Shown here piece by piece: positions 23,191 to 35,379 of a stretch of DNA of 64,000 nucleotides. The DNA comes from Macrotis lagotis (lineage: Eukaryota; Chordata; Mammalia; Peramelemorphia; Peramelidae), in NCBI RefSeq assembly GCF_037893015.1, contig NC_133666.1, positions 464,494,867-464,558,866 of the forward strand. The letters are read 5' to 3'. Position numbers and translations under genes: made by a program. Each line of letters starts with the position of its first letter. The stretch's first letter is position 1. Under the pieces are notes generated by a model. It made no database searches, was not told the origin of the DNA, and was given only the letters and a program-made list of their open reading frames with translations.

Positions 23191-25019
23191 TTAGAAATTA
23201 GAAGACAAACTTAATGTTATTTCTAGGCAAAGTGAATGGAGATCCAAACTGAACTCTAATTCATATAGTCGTCCACATGATGTGGTGATAGAATCATGTT
23301 TCATCTGCAGCTTTTTAAGTCAAGTAGTATAGAAAGACTAAACAAATCTCTCTAACTTCATTGTCAAAGGGAGAATAAAGGCCCAGGACCCAACACATTC
23401 TCCATTGCTTTGTGTACATGCAGAAAGAAATACATTTACCTAAGCTATTAACTGGTGGTTGGAAGAACGAAATTCAAAGACACAATTTTCAAAATAAGGA
23501 AACGATTTAGAACCATGAATTCAAAATAGAAGGAATAAAAGAAACAACTGAAGAAATGTATGCTTGTCAGAATCCTTTTATGTGTTTATGTGAGTCTGTG
23601 TTTACAGCAATAATTTTGCTAATATCAACCCAAGATGTACTTTTCTATTGGAGTAAAGAAAGAAGTGTTCAGCCTTCTAAGGCATAAGTAGTCTCCCCCA
23701 TGTTTAAAGTGGCAAACTGGAAACTTTCCAAGCTATCAACAAGCTACAGAGAAAAATGGATTTTGACTTTCAGGGATGTATTTTAAAGGAGACTAAGTTG
23801 AGCAGCTCCATTGTCTCTGTCAGCTTGACTGATAACAGAGTAATAAGTAAGACTCCATTCTCTTCTACAGGAAAAAAAAAGTTTCCTCAGTCCAGTCCTA
23901 GTATAGAATCTTTGCTTTCTGTCACAGGATCTCTTCTATGCCTAATACATCAGACCCAGGAGCAGAATTTCCAGACCCCATTCTCCCTTTACTGCATGTT
24001 TCCATAGAAACCCAAATAGAAAGGCCACCTGCAGTGCAAAGTGAGAATTCTCTTGTGTATTTCTGTCGGGGGTCCATCAGTGGACAACTGCAAATGTCAG
24101 GTTCCCTATTTAGTGGCTGAGGTTAGTCACCTTTGGGTTGCTCCAGGTTCCATGCCTCAAAATGCAGGGAGCATCCCTCTAACCAAAACTTGTCCTTAGC
24201 TTGACATTCTGACATGCAAGTGGAATGGAATCTCAGTTACAAATTTCACTTCTGTCAACCAAGAGACTGACAAAGTAGGATGATGTAGGTACTACCAAAG
24301 GTTTCAGAAAACATGAAAAGGGGCACCTCAAGAGCCTTGTAATACAATGACTTCTTTCATCAAAAACTGGGATTAATAGTCTCCAAATGAAATTAAAATT
24401 TAATCTAAAACCATTCTGGCCTGAAAAAATGATTTATTACAAATGGAGGTAAGTACTTTCCTTCATCTAATAAGAAAAAAGTATTTTCCCCAAACTTGCA
24501 AGGTATAAGTGGTTTTCAGCTAAGTTAATAGCAGCACAGCTAGAGTTAACAGGTAACTATATCTGAGAAAGAATCAATGAAGCTTTGGAAACTAAAATTT
24601 AAAACTGCTTCTTTGGTAAAGTAATGTATTTATGTGGCATTTTTTTTCATTTTCTAGGTTTTCAAATTATACTGGCTTTCTATAAGAAAATGAGCTGATT
24701 AAGGAAAACAACCTCATTTTGTGAGGGAGGGAAGTTGACAATTAAGGAAATTCTAATTTGTTGCTATTGCCAACACTGTTGTCATGCAGTATTTTTCTGG
24801 GCAAAGAGAAAATTAGGTCAGTTTTGGAAGAATGATGTTGAACTAAGAGATACATAGGAAAGACTTCAGCCTCTTTGTTCCCCCTTAATATAGCTTTGCT
24901 TGCAAGGGGGGTGGGGAAAGGGGGAGTCTATTCAAGATTATGTTGCAACCATCTTCTGCCCTCTGCTGGAATTTTAATGATGCTGATAATTTTTCCTTGA
25001 CAGAAACATGAAATTTATG
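23190..25019. other. Intergenic gap between the two convergent genes
   Basis: No recognised repeat or exon. Short open frames around 23756-24120 lack splice sites and similarity. A G-rich run lies at 24905-24925. Confidence 0.55.
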
Positions 25020-25043
25020 AAAAATGAAAGCATGAGCATTGTC

Positions 25044-25049
25044 TTTATT
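25044..25049 (-). promoter_or_regulatory. Candidate LAMA1 poly(A) signal
   Basis: Minus-strand AATAAA (plus TTTATT) 338 bases after the stop, in TATAATAAAGACAATG. A second hexamer lies just upstream at 25068-25073 in an A-rich run. Confidence 0.5.
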
Positions 25050-25067
25050 ATACATTGTGGTATTTCA

Positions 25068-25073
25068 TTTATT
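25068..25073 (-). promoter_or_regulatory. Alternative LAMA1 poly(A) signal
   Basis: Minus-strand AATAAA following a run of A residues, 24 bases before the other hexamer; either or both could be used. Confidence 0.4.
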
Positions 25074-25386
25074 TTTTTTAAAAAACTCAATATACAATAA
25101 AATGGAATGCTGTCAAGTAATCAGTAGGAAAAAATACTTATTGTAAACAGTGATTAAGGAAAATTTGCTTAGAGATCCAATAAACTCTATAAACGTGAGA
25201 CAACTTAGTATAGAGGTATTTGTTGTACAAGTGGTTTTAGTTTTAAACACAAATCTGAAACTTCCTAGAAACATCTGACCTGAGTTGGAAAGTAAAAGTG
25301 AAATAAGAGTTCTAGGGTTCACAATTACATTTCCCTTTGATTAAAATATTATAAAATGCTCCCCAACCAGCTATTTCATTTGGAAT

Positions 25387-25547
25387 TTAGAGCTCAGTGC
25401 CAGGGCAGGAATGAGGAAAGACTCCATGGATGTCAAAGGCTTTGCTGAAGTCAATGGCTTCCACTTGTTGACCCTTAATCAACGTGAGCTTTCTCATACA
25501 GCCATGGAAGGGGGTTCGACTGCTTAGACAGTTTTGCTTTGTATCAG
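25387..25547 (-). CDS. LAMA1: LAMA1 terminal coding exon with stop codon
   Basis: Two bases complete the Ala of GGYPA, followed by 52 codons and a TAA stop at 25387-25389; acceptor TCTAAACAG. Encodes DTKQNCLSSRTPFHGCMRKL, VEAIDFSKAFDIHGVFPHSC and PGTEL. Three cysteines (QNC, HGC, HSC) match human LG5. The exon has no internal ATG-initiated ORF of any length and is easily missed. Confidence 0.95.
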
Positions 25548-28190
25548 CTGTTTAGAAAAGAAGAGGAGACAAATTTTGTCAGATTTTGCTGAAATGCAGA
25601 AAATTGAAAATGATACAAAATAAAATTAATCATTAGTCAAGGGATTAATTCATTCAAATCATAACCAGCCCCCAATACTCATTGCCTCCTTTAGTAATAA
25701 CACAAGGATTTTGGAATTCTGAATGAGATCATTTATGCAAAGTGCTTTGTAAATTTTAAGGTGTTATTTATAAATGTTAGTTATTATTGTTAACAACCTA
25801 TATAGAATATATTCTCATCCACAGAAGATGATTTGGGGACAAAGAGCTTTTCTTAGAACTCAAGTTGTAATTTGAGTCAGATTTAGCTTAGTTAAGAGAA
25901 CCTCTAACATGCAACACATAAGGAAAATAATAATGCTTTTGAACTAACAACTAACTCATTTTATTCAATGAAGATTTATTTCCTCTGTGAAAGAGACAGC
26001 AACCCAGGATGAAAAGACAAGTACAAAAAGATTACTCCCTTTCTTAAAAGAGCTTAATTCTACTGGGGAGAATCATAGGATTGAGAAGGATCTTTAAATC
26101 CATCTAGTTCAATTCCCTCATTTAACACATAAAGCAGCTAAGGACCAGGCTTACCCAAGGTCCTAGTGATAGGGTCCTTTACTTCTACTTGCGACATACT
26201 GCCTCAAGATACAACAAATACACCAAGAAAATACTATCAGAGTATGGGGTCATGTATCAAAATAATAGCAGAGGAAAGGCCTCATGTATAAAGTAGAACC
26301 TTAGAAAGCCAAGAATTTTACATGGGAAAGGTATATTCCAGATGTGGGGGATCGCCTGTGTAACGGGGTATAGCATCAACAGCTAGCAGGTCAATTCCCC
26401 CACATTAGAGACTATGTGAAGTTCTTGAAGCCAAGGGAGACAAGGAAATCAGTGAGGTAGGATAGGTAGATAGAATAAGAAAATAAGGTCCAGTACAGAA
26501 TCTAGTAGTAGTGATTAATGATACTGTTTCATGTCTATCATGTCCTTCTTTTGCCAGGCTCAATGAGTTCATTTCCAAAAGGAAAAGACATCTAGAATGC
26601 CATACATAAACATTCAACATAAAAACTCACAATGCTTTTTAATCATAGTTCCTGATTTAGTGCTTGAGCAATTTCTTATGTTTCATGTCATGATTTGCAT
26701 TTGGTAGACTGAATTATTTTCATCTCCCCCAAATACCCAAGTTATAACCAGAATTATGTTTATTCGCCTAAGAGAACCAGCTTGCTACTGTTCAAATGAC
26801 ACATGAGGTCTGAAAACACCTATCAACACAGCAGTTTATAGCCTCTATTTTAACAGTTGCTTTTAACAGTTTTAATGTAGTATAAATCAGCATGGGCAAT
26901 ACTACTTTGATGTTGGATTTTGAAAAAAGTGATAAAGATGGTGGACACTCATATATACATCCTACTCATTCTCAGAGGAGATTTATGGAAACTGGAAGCG
27001 GTTGTGTTTCCCATGAAAAGTCCTTTATTTAGGAATAGAATTCCCCAATCTAACCCCATTATTAAGTTATCCCCACCAAGGGTGTATACATACTGATAAA
27101 ATATTTAACAATCATCTCTCTGGATAAAATGTAGTCACAACATAATTTTAAGTATAATCTACATCATTAACATCTTTTCCATCATTTTCTTATATCTAGA
27201 TAATCTAGACTTGCACTATTTACCAATTTCCAAAGAGTAAATGCTTACACTGAAAATTTAACAATCACGTTTGAGAGCCTATACAAGCTGGCTCCAGCAT
27301 ATACCACTGCCTCAAGGAAGAAGAATCCCCAGAAAGACCCAGGATTGTTTCCCCTGGGGAAATATCTCCTTGAGAACTTGTAGCCTGAGTGTTAACAGTT
27401 ATTAATATCAAGGAATTCTCCAGAAGAGCTCTCTCAATGGGAAGATATGGAATGCTTTATGGATGAGTGGATGTTGGAAGTAGGTTCCAACCTCCTTCCT
27501 TCCACCATACTATCATGTCTCTCCCCAACCTGAAGAAACCATTGCTACTAATGATGGAGTCAGAATCATGTCTCTTATTGATAGACTAAAATGCACTTGG
27601 GTCTCTTGGGTTATCTCCATGCTTGGAGGATGGAAGATAGGATGGGAGCTAAGGAAGGAGAGAATATAGTCATCAAATCTACAGATTTCCCTTGAGCAGC
27701 AGAGACCCTGCTGGGGAGCACAGGCCCTACACAATTATCCACTTCCTTACTCTGGAAGTAGGAAGATCAGCTTGGAGGGGTATTCGTTTTGGTCCCCCAA
27801 CTTCTATCAATTCAACTTCTAAAGTCCAACTTTGGAAACTTAAGAAAATTATCATCACTGACTGATAGAAAAAAAATTGGAAAAAATCAGTTCCAATTCA
27901 ATTAAACAGACATTTATGTAAAAACCAACTATGCGAAAGGTACTAGACATAAAAAGTCAATATACAAATGATCCTTGCCTTCAAGCAGCCTTTTTCAAGA
28001 AATAAAAAACAATGTTCTACCTTGATAGTCCCTCATCTTCATTTTAATTTAATATTTATTTTCTCCAATTATATTATAAAAACAATTTTTTAATGTTTGT
28101 TCTAAATTTTTGAGCTCTCTCTTCTCCCCTACCTCATTGAGAAGGTAAGCAATTTGATATAGGTTATTGATGAAACTTTATTTTTTACTG
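25548..28190. other. LAMA1 last intron, proximal part
   Basis: Mostly unrecognised single-copy-like sequence; decayed antisense MIR-like text near 26070-26170 and an old repeat-like phrase near 27895-27990. No additional exon found. Confidence 0.5.
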
Positions 28191-28191
28191 A

Positions 28192-28415
28192 CAGCTAGGT
28201 GATGCAGTGGCTAGCATGCTGGACCCAGATTCTAGGACACCCAAGTTCAAATCCCAACTCATTTGCTTACTAGCTGTGTGTTTGCCTCAGTTTCTTCATC
28301 TGTAAAACTGGGGTAATGCATTCCAGGGTAGTTGTGAAGATCAAATGAGATCATAATTATAAAGTGCCCAGCACAATTCCTGACATTTAATAAATGCCAT
28401 ATAAATTTTAACTAT
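28192..28415 (+). mobile_element. CORE-SINE/MIR
   Basis: CAGCTAGGTGATGCAGTGGC, CTCAGTTTCTTCATCTGTAA, AAGTGCCCAGCACAATTCCT. Confidence 0.8.
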
Positions 28416-28679
28416 TATTGCTGTTATCTGTAATATCTACCTCCCAGAGTTGAGATGATCAAATAAGATATTCATAAAGTATTTTGAAAATTTTAAAAGG
28501 CTACAAAAATGCTAATTATTATTATTATTGCATCCATATATAAGCAAACACACTAATTTGAAGAAGAAGGAAGGGAGGAAAAGAGAGAAAAACAACTGGA
28601 AGGATCAGAAAAGGCTTAAGGAAGGAGTTAGCACTTGAATTAAGCCCTGAAGGAAGAACAAAAGTAGATGATTGCTACA

Positions 28680-28917
28680 TAGTACTTTGAGGTTTGAAAA
28701 ATTAAAAAAAAGCCTTTATATAGATTCTTTCATTTGAATCTTCTCAACAATTCTACCATGTAAGTATCCCTTTTTATTAATATTACCACTTTATCAAAAA
28801 GTAAACAGACTTAGAAGGGACTTCCCCTTGGTCTTATAACTACTGAGAAGCAGGATGGAACCAAGGTTTCAGTGACTCCATAAGTAGTAGCCCATTCCCC
28901 ATACCACTCTGCCTTTA
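28680..28917 (-). mobile_element. MIR, antisense
   Basis: TTCATTTGAATCTTCTCAAC, GTAAACAGACTTAGAAGGGA, CCCATACCACTCTGCCT. Confidence 0.6.
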
Positions 28918-29034
28918 AAAATAAAAGGCAAGTTCATCAAGCACTAAGGAATGAAACAGCTTGGCCAAGGTCACAATCTAACATGTTATTGATAAATAAA
29001 TGAAAACAACTGATGATAAGCTCATTAAGTTGTA

Positions 29035-29395
29035 GAATAATGGGAAACTGGAAAACCTGCCATTCTGGAGGAATGGATGGGATCCAAAAAGATCTCAACA
29101 GACTAGAACGATATGCAAAAATCCATTTAGGAAAAAAAAAATATAGCTGTCTTCAAGTATTTGAATAGCTGTCATTTGGAAGAAGAATTAAGAACTTGTT
29201 CTGCTTAGCATCAGAGGACAGAATTAGGAGCAAAAAGTAAAGTACAAAGGGGCAAATTTAGGCTTATTTCAAATAAAAATTTAACAATGAGAGTCATCCA
29301 AGAATGGAATGATCTAACTTGGGTAGTAATAGGTTCCCCACCAAAGTCCATAAACAAAAGCTGAATGACTGCTTATTGGCTACTTGTTAAGGAGG
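29035..29395 (+). mobile_element. L3/CR1 3' fragment, copy 1
   Basis: Characteristic CR1 phrases: ATAGCTGTCTTCAAGTATTT, AACTTGTTCTGCTTAGCATC, AATTAGGAGCAAAAAG, then GAATGGAATGATCTAACTTG and CTGAATGACTGC. Confidence 0.8.
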
Positions 29396-29439
29396 AATTT
29401 TTAACAATTTTTTAAAGTAAAACATTGAAAAGCAAAATG

Positions 29440-29825
29440 TGATGGTCTAAAGGAAGACAATTAAGATGGCAAAGGAATTTGAAACTGTGTCCTATGAGAA
29501 TGAACTGAAGAAACTAATAAATTTTAGTTTTGAAAAGCCTTGGGCTGAAAATGGGGTGGCATGATATATTCTAATATAGTCTAATAACTGACAGTAAATA
29601 AACACTCCAAAGGGTAGAACTAGGAGCAGATATAGGTTCAATGTAATGAAGAACATACAAACTGTCCAAAAGTAGAATAGTCCACTTTGGAAAGTAGTTT
29701 CTCATCCATGGAGATCTTCAAGTTGATACCCTTTTTTGGAAACATTGAAGAGAAGATTCCTATTGAAATATAGGTAGCACTAGAAAACTTCTGAAGCTCT
29801 TCCAACTCTGAGATTCAGTAATTTC
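29440..29825 (+). mobile_element. L3/CR1 3' fragment, copy 2
   Basis: Same 3' region again in the same orientation: AGAACTAGGAGCAGATATAG, TCCACTTTGGAAAGTAGTTT, GAGATCTTCAAGTTGATACC. More decayed than copy 1. Confidence 0.65.
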
Positions 29826-30524
29826 CAGTGGTGGAGTTGGGACATGTCTCTTGACTACCATACCATATAAGCTGAACTAATTGGTTCACTTTTATGTCAA
29901 ATAATACCTAATGTCAAATAGTTACCTAATGGTTTATTTATTAGCATATACTGTTTGAAATTCTTTCTAGGACACCTGTGTACTTTAAATAGTAATTTTC
30001 AGAAATGAATCATAAAGAGTCAGGAATATGTTGTGCAAGAAGAATTTGTAAATGAATCTTCCAATTACACATCCCCTAGGGCAGATTCTTTCTCTAACTT
30101 AGATCTGGAATTTAAAAAAAAATGTTTTCAGTATGGTATTTAGTTAGTAGCACCTAGTCAATTCAGGATGCTTCTTCATACAAAAAAAAATTGGACACAT
30201 TTTTTTTTAAAGGAAAGGAGTCATGTTTGAAATATGGCTAAATAAATGCACCATTAACAAATCATCATCACTATAGAGAGGCTGCTGGACCACAGCAGGC
30301 TCAGTCTAGATGACTGAATTTATGTGAAAGTTATAAATAATTATGAATTTCCAGGAAGATTACATACTTATTATGGGTATTTAAGGATGATTTTTGGAGA
30401 TGTATCGAAGAAGCTGCTCCCTTTATAGAATTTTATGAAGGGACAGAGGAAAAGATCTCTAAATCACCACATAAAATATTTCAATGCTATCTGATTCAGA
30501 TGATATTGTGCCATTAATAATGAT

Positions 30525-30848
30525 GATGATGATGTTTCTCCTCCATTCTCAAAGAAGACCATGACATCAGGGGAGGTGATGTCATGACAAGCACATAAAT
30601 TGGATTTGAGTGAGGGGGTAATGTGCTAAGTCACCAGCCTCACTTTCTCCTCCAGAGCCATCTGGATCCAGTGGGCAGATATAAATGAGGACAACTGGAG
30701 ATGGCCCTGGATGGGAGGCAGTATGTGTTAAGTGACTTGCCCAAGGTCACACAATTAGTAAGTGTCAAGTGTCTGAGACTGGATTTGAACTCCTATCCTT
30801 CTGTCTCTAAGGTCATTGCTCTATACACTGCACTACCTAGCTTCCCCA
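30525..30848 (+). mobile_element. RTE-related SINE joined to a tRNA-SINE-like segment
   Basis: TTCTCAAAGAAGACCATGAC, GATGTCATGACAAGCACATA, TTGAGTGAGGG, CACTTTCTCCTCCAGAGCCA, then from about 30725 an antisense SINE end (AAGTGACTTGCCCAAGGTCA to CACTGCACTACCTAGCTTCC). Confidence 0.7.
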
Positions 30849-31472
30849 TATATATATTTTCTGAGTACATGTGTATGTGTACATGTGTGTAAATCCCCTG
30901 TGGTTTCTATTTTTCTCTCCATCATCTCTCTCTTATCAACTTTCATTTATTTATACCATCTCTATGCCAATAACTTACAGATCTGCATATTTAGTGCCAG
31001 TCTCTCTCTCAAGGTTTAGTATCAAATCACCAACTCCCTAATGAATAACATTATAAAAACATTTCAACTTCAATGTATTCAAAAATCAATCTGTTACCTT
31101 TCTTGTTCATCCTGGATATCCAACTAGCTGTAAAATCTTGTTGCTTCTACCTCTAATCCCTCTGATGAGAGATGGTTATAACCAAAAATATGTACCGTAT
31201 GGAAAAACTGATGATTCTGGACAACAGACTGCATATAAAATAGGTATTCAAAAGAGGAACCTATAATGCTTTTGTTTATTTTGTTCCCAACATAACAAGT
31301 ATAGTATCCATATTAAATGTCATCAAACCTAAAAACTGATGTGGGTACCATAAAACATAAATATTTTAATAACTAGTTACTTTTATTGGTTTCTCCTGCA
31401 ATAATATCATATGAATAAACATACATATAGACTTTTTTTAAATAAAAAGAAGATAATAAAGGCCATACATAC

Positions 31473-31695
31473 CGGGATATCCCCCAACATATATGGGATT
31501 GTTGGTGTCTGCAGATGTGGATTGAGTATATGGGCTTTCAGCAGGAATGGCAGTTCCATCCACAATTAAAACAATCCGGTGTTTGCTCTTGTGGGCTTGA
31601 AGCTTGTGCCACTTTCCATCACAAAGGCTTCTTGCAGATTTGGGTTCATATGTAGCTGTAATCCTACCAGCTCCATTGTTGACATGGAATGAAAC
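31473..31695 (-). CDS. LAMA1: LAMA1 exon: LG5, second half
   Basis: 74 codons plus one base; acceptor TTTGCTCAG, donor GTATGT. Encodes VSFHVNNGAGRITATYEP, SLCDGKWHKLQAHKSKHRI, and TSADTNNPIYVGGYP. It corresponds to human FHVNNGAGRITAAYEP ... NNPIYVGGYPAG. The KSKHR basic patch is conserved in human and mouse alpha-1. Confidence 0.96.
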
Positions 31696-31744
31696 CTGAG
31701 CAAACAACCAAGAGATAAGTAAAAATTGGGATAAATCACTTTCT

Positions 31745-31973
31745 TTGTTATTGTCCAGTCATTTTCAATTATACCTCCATTATGCCACTTAAGGTTTTCT
31801 GGGAAAAAAATACTGGAGTGGTTTGCCATTTCCTTCTCCAGATCATTTTATAGATGAGGAGCTAAGGCAAACAGATTTGCCCAGGGTTCCACAACTACTA
31901 AGTGTCTGAAGTCACATTTGAACTCAGCAGCATCCTGGTTTCAAGCCCAATATTCTATGCCACCTATCCGTTG
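31745..31973 (-). mobile_element. Mar1-like CORE-SINE, antisense
   Basis: TTATTGTCCAGTCATTTTCA, CTGGAGTGGTTTGCCATTTC, CAAACAGATTTGCCCAGGGT. Begins only about 50 bases upstream of the LAMA1 exon ending at 31695. Confidence 0.8.
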
Positions 31974-32631
31974 AAAGAAGATAAAAACATGCATAATCCT
32001 TTACTGAAGGTGAAAACTGTGTTTGAAATAAAATATTCAGTCATGAAAAAAGTACTTGTAAAACGATTCTGCTTCTGTGCCCTCTCCAAATTAAAAAAAG
32101 GCAATGGTTACTGCTATGAAAATGAATCCTAGTCAGAGTGTCTGAAGGCAATCATGTCCTGCTAGTTCACTGCAGGCAGAAGTTGCTTTGAAATGATTGA
32201 GATTGTCTGGTTATGTGTATCTGGAGAGGGGAGCTAATTCATCCCTATATTGGCTCATATCCTGTGTGAATTTTTTAGCCTGAAATAGAACCCTCAATTT
32301 TATGTATAAAGACTTGATTTGAATTGATTCAGGGCTACTACTAGTCTGCAAATAATGTTATCCATCAAAGTCTTAGTAATAGGCTATTCTTGGAAAATGT
32401 ATAATTAGAATGTTCACAATATACACAAAATAAGGGCTGGATTTTTATCTTCAACTTCATGAGCATTAGTACCTTTGCATCAGGAACTGAAAAACTAAAA
32501 GAAGGTTCATCATGAAGGTTGACTGAATGAAGAGAAGACACCTAGGAATGGGCCTTCACTAACTTGTTATTCCTTTAAACCAGAAGAGGTTAATTTTCTG
32601 AGAAGTTAAAGGCTATTTATGGTGTCATTCT

Positions 32632-32776
32632 TTTTTTTCCCCAAGGCAATTGGGTTAAGTAAGTTGCCTAAGGTCACACAGCTAGGTTATTTTTAAATGC
32701 CTGAAGCCCAATTTGAACTCAGGTCCTCCTGATTCCAGGGCAGGTGCTCTATCCACTGCATCACCTAGCTGCCCCC
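32632..32776 (-). mobile_element. WSINE1-like SINE, antisense
   Basis: CCAAGGCAATTGGGTTAAGT, CACACAGCTAGGTTATTTTT, CTATCCACTGCATCACCTAG. Imperfect 13-base flanks (ATGGTGTCATTCT/ATGGTACCATTCT). Confidence 0.88.
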
Positions 32777-33179
32777 ATGGTACCATTCTAATAAGTACAA
32801 TCTTTTAAATGGACACTTAACTCGTTTTTTCTCCCTACCATTCCCCTCTAATCGATCCCTTTTCTTCCTCTGACATCTCTCTTCCTTTCACATTTTTCCT
32901 CCATCTTTAAACTTTTTCATTTCTTCTGTATTAACTTAACCTTTTTTACATATTGTAACTCAAAAGTTGAACATACAATTTCTGATGTTAGTCTTATATT
33001 TCCTAAATGGTAGAGACTTTATATTCACAGGACTTATTAGTAAGGTGCTTTGTACTAAATACTTATAGTGAACTATAGTGAATTGTATTCTTCCTTCTCC
33101 CCTCAGTAGTTATAGATTTGCTAACACCAACTGAAAACTTCCAGTTATTGAGAGGTTTAAAAATATGATTTTTCTCTAG

Positions 33180-33360
33180 AAGAAGGTCCTTACCAGTTGT
33201 ATAACTTCAGATAATCCATTTAACCTCTCTAAACTAAAGGATTTTCATTTCTATAATGAGACTATTAATAATATATGGAGATCAAATGAGTTAATGTATA
33301 GAGGATTTCTTTGTAGTTATAAAATACTCAATGAATGTGAGTTATGACCATTGTTATCTC
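33180..33360 (+). mobile_element. MIR-like fragment
   Basis: CCAGTTGTATAACTTCAGAT, ATGGAGATCAAATGAGTTAA. Confidence 0.5.
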
Positions 33361-33499
33361 ATTATCATTATGGAAGCAGCATGCTTAATTAAATAACATG
33401 CAGCAACACTTGCCCCTTTCATGATTATTATAGCATGGAATGTGAAAAAAACACATTGTTCATCCTATATGTCAAGTATATAGAGTAAATGATGATTTT

Positions 33500-33648
33500 T
33501 TTTAGGTTTTTACAAAGCAAATGGGGTTAAAGTGGCTTGCCCAAGGTCACACAGCTAGGTAGTTATTAAGTGTCTGAGGCCAGATTTAAAGTCAGGTCCT
33601 CCTGACTCCAGGGCCGGTGCTCTATCCACTGCGGCACCTAGTTGCCCT
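33500..33648 (-). mobile_element. WSINE1-like SINE, antisense, 13-bp target-site duplication
   Basis: Flanked by AAATGATGATTTT at 33487-33499 and 33651-33663. Internal GGTTAAAGTGGCTTGCCCAA and CTATCCACTGCGGCACCTAG. Confidence 0.93.
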
Positions 33649-34273
33649 GGAAATGATGATTTTATATAAGAGTACATCCTTTCACTACATAGAAAAACTC
33701 ATTTTAATTATCTTATTTTTGTGGGTTTAGATATTTAACTATATATTAAAACCAGTAAAATATTTGCTTTTCAAATCTAAGAATAAATCATCTTTCTTTA
33801 GCAGATATATATTACTGTAATAAGGGTTCATGCTATTTATAAACAAAAGTAAATATACTACTGTTGTAACTGAAATTGTCCAAATTTTTATCCCTAATAT
33901 TTATGTGAACTTACAAACTTAGCAAGAGTCAGGAAGCAATAAGTAGCATGTACCAGGCAAGTCAAACCAGCACTTCCCTATGGTGACAGCCCAGTTCCAT
34001 GAAAATATAGAGCCTTAGGAAGCGTAATTCTTCCAACAATACTGCCCACAAGCACCATCTTGGGAAACAACCCCTCTGGAAAGGCAGCCTGGATTGTTAA
34101 TGGTATTCCTCTGTTTATTAATCTTAGTTAATTTTATTGTACATACAAAATAAATTGTAGAATTTGTTTCAGCAAATGCAGGCTATCTATGAAATGGAAC
34201 TTGTTTAGAATAGAACAGAACATGCAAGTTCTAATAACTAGGAACTCATTAGAGCTCTAAAGTCTTTATTTTC

Positions 34274-34426
34274 TTTAGTTTTTTTTTTGCAAGTCAAATG
34301 GTGTTAAGTGGCTTGCCCAAGGCCACACAGCTAGATAATTATTATGTGTCTGAGGCCAGATTTGAACTTAGGTACCTCCTGACTCCAAGCCCGGTTCTCT
34401 ATCCACTGCACCACCTAGCCACCCCT
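34274..34426 (-). mobile_element. WSINE1-like SINE, antisense, 13-bp target-site duplication
   Basis: Flanked by AGTCTTTATTTTC at 34261-34273 and 34429-34441. Internal GGTGTTAAGTGGCTTGCCCA. Confidence 0.93.
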
Positions 34427-35297
34427 ACAGTCTTTATTTTCAATGTGCCCTATGGTGCCTTGATTATTGCCATGATTATCATAAAAGTTAAATCATACAC
34501 AATATTTGTCACCAACTATATTATTTGCCAGGCACTGTGCTAGGTGTTAGGGACACAAATGCAAGGAATGAAACAATTCTTCCTCTCAAGTAGCTTACAT
34601 TCTAATGGAGAGGCAGAGACTTATTTCCCTTCGATTACTATCATATAGCCTAAAATGTTCTTTGGTAATAAATGTATGATATTCTTCACTCCCTCTTTCC
34701 TTCTAAAGAATTTCATTTATCAGGCAAGAAAAGATGTCTTGCCTTCAATTTGATCAAAAAAACAGTAAATTGGGGTAGGAAGTGTGAACTTCACTAAAAA
34801 GAATTTAGAGGTGTCTAGAGTCTTACAAATCTAATAAAAAATGTCTTTATGCTGTAAAAGACCGTATAGGGAAAAATCAGTTACATCTATCTAGCAGAGT
34901 GAATTCCAACTATAGAACAAAGAAATAGCAGTAGAGATTTCAGGAATGCACCAGAGACAAAGTCCAAAATTAGAAACATCAATAAGATCCAGGATCTTAG
35001 ATATCCATTCCCCCAAAATACAAAGTATGGGTTATGAGCAAGGTCAGAGTTCAATAAAGAAGAGAAATTTGATTTCTATTCTATTAATATGAAATTGTTG
35101 ATGACCTGAATTTCATGAATTGTGGTCAGTGAGTATCATAGAAGAATGCTGATTTTTGAAAAAAGGTAAACCTGTACAAACTAATGCAACTAACATAGGG
35201 AAGTGGTTGAATAAGAAAAGCAATATGTATCAATTTTCTCATGTAAGGATTTGATATCCAAGAGATATAAACAATTAACATAAACTTACACACGTTT

Positions 35298-35350
35298 ATA
35301 TATATATTTATATATATATACACACACACATATGTGTGTGCGTATATGCA
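35298..35350. repeat. (TA)n-(CA)n-(TG)n alternating tract
   Basis: TATATATATA followed by CACACACACA and TATGTGTGTG; the part 35323-35340 is a perfect 18-base palindrome around CATATG. Confidence 0.9.
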
Positions 35351-35379
35351 CACGTGTTATATATGTAAATCAAAAAGTC

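Larger units (their letters stand above)
25020..25386 (-). other. LAMA1: LAMA1 3' UTR (candidate)
   Basis: Short AT-rich, repeat-free sequence after the stop, with minus-strand AATAAA at 25068-25073 and 25044-25049. A 3' UTR of roughly 320-370 bases fits my memory that the human LAMA1 3' UTR is short. Confidence 0.65.

Noticed and set aside
23756-24120. Two overlapping plus-strand open frames in the intergenic gap
   Set aside because: No domain, splice-site support or similarity that I recognise; length is within chance.
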